Positions 35,262 to 46,054 of a stretch of 64,000 nt of DNA are shown piece by piece. How positions within the stretch are numbered: position 1 is the stretch's first letter; each line of letters opens with the position of its first letter. Made by a program: the position numbers and the translations under genes. The notes under the pieces are model-generated. The model worked only from the letters and a program-made list of their open reading frames with translations. It ran no database searches and was not told the DNA's origin. The stretch comes from Monosporascus cannonballus (Eukaryota > Ascomycota > Sordariomycetes > Xylariales): contig QJNS01000265.1 of assembly GCA_004154925.1 (NCBI GenBank), positions 1-64,000 of the forward strand, read 5' to 3'.

Positions 35262-36148
35262 TAAACGCAAATCCTTTTTGTCGAAATTACAAAAATTATT
35301 AGGCCGTAAATTATTTTTCATCCGGATTACCGAAATTATCGCGTATTTTATCTTCGAAATTAATATAAATTAAAAAGATTTCGTTAATAAAATCTTTGCT
35401 ATCTATTTCTTTTACTTTTAGGAAATTTCTTATAATGGGCTTAAACCAATTAGCCGCATCTTCTATCAGGTATATTCCCACTATTAAAACCATATCCGCT
35501 GGATCATTAAAATCTAAGAAATAAAGGTAAATTCGTGCCTAAATCAAAAAAATCTAAGGGTTGCTTTTTTTATCGTAAAGTTCTGGTTTCTTAGGTTTTA
35601 TGCGGGCGAAAAAAAGTTAGGCAAATAACATAACCCTAAGCTATCGAACTTTTCTTTCCAGCTCCCGAATTCGAGCCTGAAGCTGTTAAATAGGGGTTTT
35701 CTAAGTACTGGTCGATATTTTGACAATGTTAAATATTGCTTAAAGTTTAACGGTACTACTAAATAAGAACTTGTAACGTATAACGGCTATACGGTTTAAC
35801 CAACTATTAAACCTTAAGTCGACGGGTTTATGTTGGCAGGAGTATCGTAAGAATCTAAGTAATGGATATAATAACGTATCACGTTTCGTAATGCCAAGGG
35901 TGCCTTGGGTAACGATATTATATTGCAAGCTAAAACTATCTAAACTATGGAACTTAATGAGCGTATATATCTTCATGAGTTAATTGGATCTTTATTGGAT
36001 TTTGACGTTATTACAGATCCAATGCCATTGGATTCGGTTGGTTCTGTATGGATTCATTTGGATCTTGATGCCAAGAGAGATCCAAATCACGTGACTCCCT
36101 TTGTGGGTCCGACCGTTTTCGTGGCCGATCTTGGGTTGGGTCGTAACA
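35262..36148 (-). mobile_element. Inverted chromovirus fragment: 5' LTR plus start of gag
   Basis: Minus strand: LTR 36148-35779 (U3 type b), leader, and gag start from about 35740 to 35262, stopping exactly at the E2 right LTR. Gag words PVLRKPLF-like and GNPDEK match gag of E2 and E6. The right flank TACGA at 36149 is copia sequence. Confidence 0.82.
35779..36148 (-). repeat. 5' LTR of the inverted fragment (U3 type b)
   Basis: Begins TATAACGGCTATACGG, ends GGTCGTAACA. The U3 is hardly mutated, with TCACGTGA near 36094. Confidence 0.85.
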
Positions 36149-39100
36149 TACGATATACTTTAATTTTTTCGAATTTAATAACGTTTTCGACGGACGTACG
36201 AAAGCGCTAATTATCACTTATCCAGTTATTAGGGCTAAGATCAGTTACATTTTAAAGCAGAAGAAACATGCTTTAACCGCCTTAATAAACGCAGTAAGTT
36301 TCCTTGAAAAACAGTTCCATATCAAGGTTAAAACGATCGTATCAAATAGGGAGATTTCTTTCGGGAATAAGTTTCGAAAATGGCTTTTCGATATAGGTAT
36401 ATCCTATAAGCTTTCGCTTTTATATATTAAGGAACCCGCAGGCGTTTAAAAATGCGCCGGGGGCATAATTATTACGAAAGTACGTTACTTAATTATCAGC
36501 AGTAACCTCCTTTTTAACCTGTGGCCGGAAACTGTAAAAACAGCCACATATATCGCTAATTGCATACCTATCCAAGCCCTAAGTTGGAAAACCCTTATCC
36601 AGGTCTTTAACGAATGGTTAGCCAAAAGGGATAAAATACCTATTCCCGAAGAAGGTCTAAAGGCGAACGTAACGAATATCGTGCTTTTCGGATCAAGGGC
36701 TTATGCGCTTACGGAAGCAGCCCGTCGGAGTGCAAAACGCCTAAAAAAGATAAATCGCAGAACGTATATCGGCTACCTCGTGGGATACGTAGTTAGCAAT
36801 ATATATCGGGTATGGATTCCTTCGCAATAACGCGTTATCACCGTCAGGGACGTCACCTTCGACGAAACGAAAAAATATCAAGGCGAACAAAAGAAATCCT
36901 CGTTCGAGATCGCGGAACTGAACGACCAAATCGACAGTATCCTTATTCCACCTACAGCAACAACCTTCCTAGGGACGTTTAAACCTATCTTCAGCAACGA
37001 TCCCTTAAAAACAGGTATCGCTAGGGGGGTAAATAATTTGGCAGAGCAAAACGAACCTAAAGAAATTATTTACGATACTATCGTGGTAACTACAAATTCC
37101 CCTGATCAAAAAGCTTCACAAAAAGCTAAGGGTGTGGAACCTGATAATCCCTATAAAGCTATCTCGGATAAAAGTTCCTTTAATTCGGCAGTTAGCAACA
37201 ACTCCGAAAAAAACGCTTTCGATATTACTGATAAAACGGACGATTCGGAACGCAAGGCTAAACAGCCTTATCTGCCTACACCGGAAACTACTCCAGCCCT
37301 CGAAAAAAATATTCAGCAACATTACGTACCACCACCGGATAAAACTCAAAATGTATTACCAGGTCCCTTTCAACAACGGCAACCACGTACGGAGCTAAAT
37401 TTCCTAAATTAGACAGCTATTATCGATTCTAGAACGCGAAACGGAAAAAGGAGAAAGTTACCTTCGGCCAATACCAATCACAAGCTGGAATTCGAAAAAC
37501 GCAATACGTATCTAACCGCTTTTAACGTTGTTTTCTTAATTACGATTAAGCATGATCGCCTATATCGTACTAGCCTTCCCGTTACCCCCAAAAATTGGCA
37601 AAAAGTTATGCAGTATAAGTACGCTGAAAACTGGAAAACGCCTGCGCAAAAAGAATAGGATCAGATATATCTGGTAAAGCGATTAATTACCGTTACCCCA
37701 TTACAGAAGGCGATTTAAAACGTAGGTCCTAACGGTATCCTTCCGTTAATGTAAATATTTATATATAAATTCAATAAGTACGGGGTATTCTAGAAGTTTA
37801 AGGCTAAAATAATTGTCCGTGGCAACTTTCAGCCCCGTAAGAACTTTAACGCCTATATTTTTACGTTAGCCAAAAGGTTTTTCCGCATATTTATGGCTAT
37901 TACAGCCCGATTCAACTTTAAGTCTCGTTAATTTAACGCTATTAACGCGTTTTTATACAGCAACCTCGATAAACTAATGTACGTACGTTTCCCATAAGGA
38001 TTCGTACGTCCAGACTTTTATTTAAAGTTCCGGAAGGCCCTGTACGGCTTAAGGCGATTACCATTTCTGTAATAACGGAACCTAATGGCAGGATTAAAGG
38101 AACTGGGATTAAGGTCGGTTCCGGATAACCCATATATTATAACTAATAGTTGGTTAACGTTATTCTTTTACGTTAACAATATAGCCATAATATATAGGAT
38201 TTGCAATATAATGCGTACTGGAAAATTCTTTACGAAATTAATGTAACGTTTTTATATTAACGACTTAAAAAACTTATAATAGTTTTTTAAGATACGTATC
38301 TTGCAAAACCGCATAATTAGGAAACTATGGTTATCATAGGATATCTACTGGGAAAAATTATATATACGTTTCGAACTATCCAAGCTTGGAAAACGTTACT
38401 TTAAGGTCCTTAAATAGAAAAATATTAAAAAATATTAAGGCGAAACATTAATAGCGTTTAAGAAGCTATATCTCGAAAAGGTCGGAAACCTGTTATACGG
38501 AGCTGTCGCCATTCGCCCAAACCTAACTGAAGCTGCTTTCCATTTGTTTTGCTATTACAAGAACCCTAGCCTTACATATTTTGATGCTGTTAACGAAGCT
38601 ATTTTTTACGCTTATTTCATACGTACCCTAGCCCTGGAATTCGGAGGTAATAAAGATCTTAACGTACGATCGTTCCTGTACGCGAACGACGCGTTTTTTG
38701 CGGATAACCCTGACAGGAAAAACTTCTAAGGATTTGTACTATCACTTTTCTGTGGCCCTATCGTATGGAGGGCTAATAAGCAGAATACAGTTATTACCTT
38801 AAATACGGAGGTTAAGCTGTTAGCTTTGTCGTAAACCATTAAGAAAACCTTTTTTATATTAAGGTTATTTAAGGTTATTGGGTTAAAACTAGGCGAGGAT
38901 TTAATTATCCAGGTGGACAATAAACAGACGATACGGTTAGTTACTAAAGAAACTATACGCCTAATTACGAAACTAAAGTACGTTAACGTCCATAATTATT
39001 GGTTTCGCGAAGTTTACGTAATAGGAAAAATAAGGATCGAATAGACGCCTACTAACGTTATGGTAGCAGATGGCTTAATTAAGCCCTTGAAACTTTAGCA

Positions 39101-39155
39101 ACATTAAAAGTTCGTTAGGCTGTTAAACCTTTAGGACGTTATTTCAAGGCTAAAG
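36149..39155 (+). mobile_element. C2: 3' part of the Ty1/copia element (integrase to RNase H)
   Basis: Plus strand. Integrase core and C-terminal part at 36190-36900 (KKHALTALINAVSFLEKQF, KEPAGV, IGYLVGYV), a Ser/Pro/Gln-rich linker with a 124-codon open stretch at 37038-37412, RT at 37560-38300 (NAFLYSNLDKLMYV, KALYGLRRLP, FYVNN in place of YVDD), and RNase H at 38600-39000 (ANDAFFADNPDR, GPIVWRANKQ, KLLALS). It ends with ADGLIKPL and VRLLNL before the E5 LTR at 39156. Moderate RIP; the best preserved copia in the window. The 3' LTR is missing. Confidence 0.85.
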
Positions 39156-39578
39156 TGTGACGAGCTAGGCGGTTTAACCAATTATTAAACCTTAAGTCGA
39201 CGGGTTTATGTTGGCAGGAGTATCGTGAGAATTTGAGCAATAGCTATAGTAATGTGTTACGTTTCGTAATGCCAAGGGTGCCTTGGGTAACGAATTGTTA
39301 TTGCAAGTTGAAGTTATTTAAATTATGGAAATAATGAACGTATATATCCTTGTTCCGTCGGCTGGATTACCACCAGTAAGTTGGTAATCCGGCTTATTGG
39401 CTTATTATTAGTAAGTTGGTGATCCGGCTTATTGGTTTACTACTAGTAAGTTAGTGATCCGGTTTACTGGCTTATTACCAGTAAGTTGGTGATCCGTTAC
39501 GTAACCTGATTTATATAGTTTTCTTGGCCTTTTCTGTTGCGATTGTTCCTGGAGGCCGTGGTTTGTCAGGTCGTAATA
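39156..39578 (-). repeat. E5 3' LTR (U3 type a, four units)
   Basis: Begins TGTGACGAGC. Contains four about 35-bp palindromic units (39364-39500). C-to-T changes are frequent in the units, unlike in the partner LTR. Confidence 0.85.
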
Positions 39579-39599
39579 CGATCTTTTTTTTTTCAAAAT

Positions 39600-40210
39600 T
39601 TTGCCCTTAAGGTTTTTTTTCTGGTAAGTCTTTTCCGTATACCTTTAATATATTTTCCGGTATGTTTAAACGTCGTTTTCGCAAATCCGAATAACGATTT
39701 GCCCTGGCTAATTTAATTGAATTCGAAAGTTTTGATATAATATCTTGTTTTTTTGTTTTGTTCGGTAGCTTAATTGCCAAATAATAAATGGGGTTTTTCG
39801 TTATAAGAAATATGTCCATTAAGGTCGTTCGTATGACGGGATAAAAGTTCTTATTTTTATAATTAATAGCTATATCGCAAAATCGAAAAGATTAAAAAAA
39901 AAGTTAGCGGCCGAAAAATCTTTATTTAAAGTTTTTGCGCGTTTTTTTCGCATACGTCGTTAGCGCCAGCATTATTAATTTTAGGGTGCGAAACTTATTA
40001 ATCGTACCTTTTAATCCTTAAATAATTTTAACGATTTTGCGCAGTTGGAATCAGAATCCGTAATCGAGGTTTAGGCCTTAAAAGGGATGGACGTTATTAA
40101 TTGAAATACGGTGGACCAAAGGTTTCCTTTTTTGGATCTTGTGAATTGGGATGTTATTATTTCGGGTAGTTCTGCCGTTGTTGATAAAAATTCTTTAATA
40201 GGCGTTGGGC
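39600..40210 (+). pseudogene. Conserved antisense ORF relic of E5
   Basis: Plus-strand frame opposite gag-pol. Blocks: KRRFRKSE, FALANLIEFESFDI, RLKKKLAAEKSLFKVFARFF, LDLVNWDVIISGSSAVVDK. The last block parallels the DWFGIGNTDW...ISGGS part of the E7 copy. Stops are RIP-type. Function unknown. Confidence 0.55.
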
Positions 40211-43200
40211 GTTAATAAGGTTTTTGGCGGGTTCCTAGGTATTTTCGGAGTCCGGGTACTTTTTCTATTTGATTAGGTATTAGGTAAATCCGTTTTGTTT
40301 TCGCATGCCGAAGATTTTTTTTATTTCGTATATTTGTTCGTTTTTTATTTTTACGTCGTTTTATGCTGTATACATCCTAATCGTATTCGTTATTAATTCG
40401 AATAAGGAAATATAAAAAATTGGATAAAGTTTAACTTTTAGTAAAAGTTCTAATTAGTAATTATTTCTGAAATTTTTTTGGTAATTTGATATGGACCGAT
40501 ATATTTGAAATCGAGTGTTTTGTTAGGTCGTTTTATTTAAATATTTTTTATAGCAAGGAAAGTTATTTCCCTTTTTTCGAAACTTGGGCCTTTTAACCTT
40601 TTTTAGTTATAATATTTGCTTATTTGGTTCCGTAAGAATTTTAGTTTTATTTTTATTTCTTAATATAACTGTCGTAACTATTCTGACGTAGGGATTATCT
40701 TGACATTAATCGGACTATCGTCAAGTACCTTTTTGTAAACTTTTAGAATAAATCTAAAAATTACGTTTACGGGTGTTATTTTAATGTTTTTTTGGTAATT
40801 GGTGTTATAGGTTAGCTGTATAATTAATAATTTTTTAACTTAATTATTTTGTTCGTAATTGACGTAATATTGTAAGTAATTTTTTAAAATTTGATTTGTT
40901 TGTTTTGTTTATTTATTTGTTTATGGTTTAAATACGTTAAATAACTTGTGGTTTAAGCCGATTTGTATTATTAGGCCTTGTTAAAATTTAGATGCAAAAA
41001 TTAACCTATTATTTCATATAATTTTTATTGGTAAACCGTATATGTTAAAAATATGCTTAAAGAAAATATATGTTAGTTATTCGGCATTTGTATTCTTATA
41101 TTATGGTAAGAAATAAAAAGATTTCGTAAATCGGTCGACAATTACAAAGATATTATCATAATATATTCTTATAGCTGAATTTTCAGATATAGGAAATTTG
41201 GTAATAAAGTCGAATATAATTAAATATTATGGTCGTTTTGCGACTGGTAATGGCTGTAATTTTTCGTATAATTTGTATTATCGAATCTTTGCTTCGGTGC
41301 AAATATCATATTGCCGTATAATTTTCTGTACCGTTAATTTCATTCTAGGAAAGAAATATATCCGGCGAAATTGCTTTAAGGTTTTATGGATCCCTAGATA
41401 TCCGTATAATTAATATTCGTATATTTCTTGTATTAAATTTTTTCGGTATTCCTTTAGAACTTATATTTTATCTGCTTTTTGATTTTCTAGAAAATTGCCG
41501 TTATATTGCTAAATCTTTTAATGCATATTTAAAGGTGCTGCCTGAATTATCGTAATTTGTCATAAACGTAAATGTTTTTCTATAGTGATATCGAAAATTA
41601 TATAATTAATTTTAACTAATTTCTTTTCGAAATTTAATCGTTTACTTAAAGTATTTGCTTTGTTATTTTCTGATCTTTTTTTGTAAATAATAACGAAATC
41701 GAAATTCGCCAGTTTTTCCGCGTAACAAAATTATTATCTTATAAATTCCCTAATCATAAGAAATCGGATAAGATTTTGATAATTCGTATAAATTTCAACT
41801 TAGTACAAATTTCTTTTTAAAAAATACTTAAACTCCCGAAATACTATAATAATGGCCATAAATTCCTTATTTGGAATGCCATAATTAAATTCGGCTTTTT
41901 TTAATTTATACGAAAAAAATGTAATAAGATGTAATTTGCCTTAATTATTTCGTTATTTGATTATTGCGCCTAACGCGTAATCCGAAATATCGGTTTTTAA
42001 TTTAACGGGACGGTTTAAATCCTACATAATTAATATTGGTTCGTTAATAATCGCATCCTTAAGATTCCGAAATGCTTTTTCTCTATCTGGCGTCTATTTG
42101 AATTCTTTTCTTTTCGTAAAATTTATTAAAAATATAACTATCCTACTGAAATTTCGAATAAATTTCCTATAGTAGTTAGCAAATCCAAAAAATGCTTATA
42201 CCTCCTTAACTATTATTAACGTCTGCCATTTTATAATTGCAGTAATCTTTTTAGGATCTATCCTAATATGTCCTAAGATAATAATATGTCCCAGATATTC
42301 CATTTCCTATATATAAAATTAACTTTTTTCTGCATTAACAAATAGTTTTACGTTTTATAAAGCTTAAAGAACTTTATAAACGTATTTTACGTATGTTTTT
42401 TCTGTCTCTAAGAAGATAAAAATATCGTCGAAATAGCAAATAACGAAAATATCGAAATATTCTCGGAATACGTAATTAATTATTCGCTAAAAAGTTGCTA
42501 GTACGTTCGTAAATCCCATTGGTATAACCAAATATTTAAACAGTCCGTATTTTATCTTAAAAGCTCTCTTTTATTCGTATTCTTTTTTAATCCTAATAAG
42601 GTTATATCCATTTCTAAGATCGAATGCTATGAATTATTTAGTTCCATAAAATCGGTTTTTTATTTCCGTAATTAGGGGTAATAATGTTCGATTTTTAATA
42701 ATAACGTTGTTTAATTATCGATAATTAACTATAAATCGTAACTTTCCGTTCTTTTTAAGTACGAAAAACATAAGATATCCTATTAGTAACTTCGAAGGTC
42801 GAATTTATTTTTTCTGTAGCCGATTTTCCAGATATTTCTTAAAAGTACGCAGTTCGTTTCCGCTAAAGTTATAAATAAGGTAAAACCTTATCGAAAAATT
42901 TTTTAAGGATTATTTCGTAATTTTATTCGTTATATTCTCATAATTTCGTATTAAGACTTTTTTAAAAAATTATTTATATCTATAATATTATAATAATACA
43001 TTAATTAGGTTTTCTAATTTTTAGGGTTATTGTTTTTATTATTTTAAATCGTTATTTAATTACTTTAATTTTATTCTAAAAATAATAACGATACGTCGTA
43101 TTTTTCTTTAATATTCGTTTTCTTTTTTATATTTTGTTTTTTTTGGGTAATAAAGTTTTTATCGTATCCTTATGCTTATATTCGTTATTATTATAGATCG

Positions 43201-45492
43201 AATATTAAGATTTTAATTTTCTTTTCTTATTTATTAATAAGATATAAGATAAACCTTACTTAACCAATTTTTTTATTAATTAAGATTTCGTATTGTCGTA
43301 TCCATAATAACCCTAAAATCATATCGTAATTCCTAAATAAAACGATATCGAAATTAATTATCTAATATCGTCCTATAATAAAAATCTCGAAATAATTAAT
43401 TTCGTATATAATTTTTTCATTATTATAAATAAATTCCAAATTTTCGGCATTCGTCGCTGTATAATGTTTTAACTTATATCTTTATGGTAATTTAAGCTTA
43501 TTAACCATATCTGGTACAATATAATTTCCGCCTAAAGTTCCGTAGTCCACCATTACGGTATACCAATACGTTCCGATTCGTATATCCAAAGTAATAAAGT
43601 CGTTAACGTTTCCTATTATTGCGTTTAAAGCCTTTTTTTTTGAAATTCCCTTTAATTTCTTTAGGTTTCGTTATTTTGCGGCTTTTTTACAGGTAATTTT
43701 TTTAAATTCCTATTCGAATTTATTAAACTTTATTTGTATTTTTTTCGTTTAACGTATCAAATTGCTATATTTGTCGTTATTGCCGGCATATTATTGCTTT
43801 AAGTTATATTAATTATTCCTAATTTTTTTGTAATTCCTTTCCTTATTTAATAAATTATTTTCTTATATTTACGACTAGGTCCTATTATATATCGTCCTGG
43901 TTATCGTTCTAAAATTCTTTTATAAATTAATATTTATTTTTCTTAAAAACTTTTCTTTTTTGGAAATTTATATTATATGCTAATTAAAAATAAAAATCCG
44001 TAATAATTTTCTGATAATGCTTTTTTACCGTACGCTGGATTAACTCCTTTTCCGTTTAGTAATTATACCATCCGTAATAACAAAAGGGGTTTTCCTGCGA
44101 GCATTACTTTTTTTTAAACCAGCTTTTTGCTTCGGCCAGTTACTGGATATTTTCTGGGGTTATGGTTCGAAAATATCGATACCATTATTTATCGTCCTTA
44201 TTATTTCCGGTACGGTTTAGAAAATCAAATCCCTTATAATACATATAGGTAATTCGTTCGTAAATATGTTATTTTTATTTTTCGTAATTGGGACATTTCC
44301 ATCGTTAACAGTATATGGCATGTATTCTGCCGTATCGATCAGGGGTTCCGGGATAAACTTTTTTTATCTAGTTCTGGTATTCGCGTAACCATGCTTATAG
44401 TACTTTTTGCTATGTTCGCAATACTTATTGAATTAACTTTCTAACTTTTCGTATCCTTCGTCGAATTTCTTATCGTAATAATCCTTATTAAACCTTTTGG
44501 CGTAAACCTAATATATATTTGGCTTAAATTCTGATAATAACCTCATTATTATTTCCTTAATTACTTCTGCATTATCCTTTCGGTATAGGGATTTAATTAT
44601 TTTATTATGGCTTTTTAGGTTTTTTATACTTATAAGTTTTATATCTCATTTTGCCATAATTAAAGCATTTAATCTGGTTTCAGTCTTATCGGTAAATAAC
44701 GCCGAATTCCATAAATCCTAACGCCGTTCCGTAAGAAGTAAAAAGTGCGTTTCGTTTTTTCCTCTGGTTGGACTTGTTATATCCCAAACGTAAAACATAT
44801 TATTCCTTTTTTTCCTGTCGTTTTTCAAATTATCGATTATTAATCTTAATTACTTTTGCAATATACCAGTTCAAAGCAATTAATTATTTAATCCGAATAA
44901 TTTTATTTTTTATGTTATTTTTTAACCCTTTATAAAACATATTAATAAAAATATCGGCCTTATTATTTCTTTATCCGGATTTAACCGTAAAACTTTTAAA
45001 GATTACGGCGTACTTAAATATAAATCCTTTTTATCTAAGTTATAAAAGTTATTAGGCCGCAAATCGTTTTTTATCCGGATTATCGAAATTGTTATATATT
45101 TTGTTTTCGAAATTAATATAAAGTAAAAAAATTTCATTAATAAAATCTTTCCTATTTAATTTTCCCATTTCCAGGAAATTTCTCATAATAGGTTTAAACT
45201 AATTAACCGCATTTCCCGTTAGGCATATTCCCATTATTAAGACTATATCCGCTAAATTATTAAAATCTAAAAGTTACCCTTCTTAACGTACGGTTCGGGC
45301 TTGTTAGGCTTTATACGGTCAAAAAAAAATTTAAGTAAATAACGTAGCCTTAAGTTGTCGAACTTTTTTTTCCAACTTCCGAATTCGAGCTTAAAGCTGT
45401 TAAATAAGGGTTTTCTAAATACTGGTCGATATTTTAATAATATTAAATATTGTTCAGAATTTAACGGTATTATTAAACAAAAACTTATAACG

Positions 45493-45880
45493 TATAACGA
45501 ATTAAAGGGTTTAACCAATTATTAAACCTTAAGTCGATGGGTTTATATTAATAGGAATATCGTAAAAATCTAAGTAACAGCTATAATAATATGTTACGTT
45601 TCGTAATATCAAAGGTACCTTAGGTAACGAATTATTATTGCAAACTAAAGTTATCTAAATTATGGAAATAATAAAGGTATATATTTTTGTTCCGTCGGCT
45701 GGATTACCACCAGTAAGTTGGTAATCCGGCTCACTGGCTTACCACCAGTAAGTTGGTGATCCGGCTCACTGGCTCACCACCAGTGAGTTGGTGATCCGTC
45801 ACGTGACCTGATCCACATAGTTTTCTTGGCCTTCTCTGTTGCGACCGTTCCTGGAGGCCGTGGCTTGTCAGGTCGTAACA
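45493..45880 (-). repeat. E5 5' LTR (U3 type a, three units)
   Basis: Begins TATAACG, ends GGTCGTAACA. The U3 half (45690-45880) is essentially unmutated, with CACGTGACC near 45798, while the U5 half is C-to-T altered. Confidence 0.85.
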
Positions 45881-46054
45881 CTATAGAGCAGCTCGGGCTT
45901 ACGGAGCAAGCTTCTTAGCCCGAGCTCACCCATATGTATATAGGGAGCAGCCACCTTGCTGGTGGCTCACTATTTCTCCCCTTCCCTCCTCACCTTGAAT
46001 ATAAACCTTTATTGGGCCGTGCCTCCGTTCAACCTACGTATTGTACCCGTCACA
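45881..46054 (+). repeat. H 5' LTR, 5' truncated
   Basis: From CTATAGAGCAGCTCGGGC to CCCGTCACA. Contains GGGCTTACGG...AGCCCGAGC inverted words and TATATAGGGAGC. The first 15 bp present in the other copy are replaced by E5. Confidence 0.88.

Larger units (their letters stand above)
39156..45880 (-). mobile_element. E5: Ty3/gypsy chromovirus, full length
   Basis: Minus-strand element with LTRs 39156-39578 and 45493-45880. Gag starts near 45470 and continues to 45060; zinc-knuckle region near 44640; protease VDYGTLGGNYI near 43545; RT catalytic box CYFDD near 42430; integrase near 41000-41300; chromodomain about 40345-40240 (GMRKQNGF, YPDSENT). An antisense ORF occupies 39600-40210. Outer flanks are TAAAG (copia) on the left and CTATA (H-element LTR) on the right, so no target duplication is visible. 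Confidence 0.85.

Noticed and set aside
37038..37412. 124-codon open frame that looks like an independent gene
   Set aside because: It is in frame with the copia integrase upstream and lies where copia polyproteins have a low-complexity linker before RT; it is part of C2.
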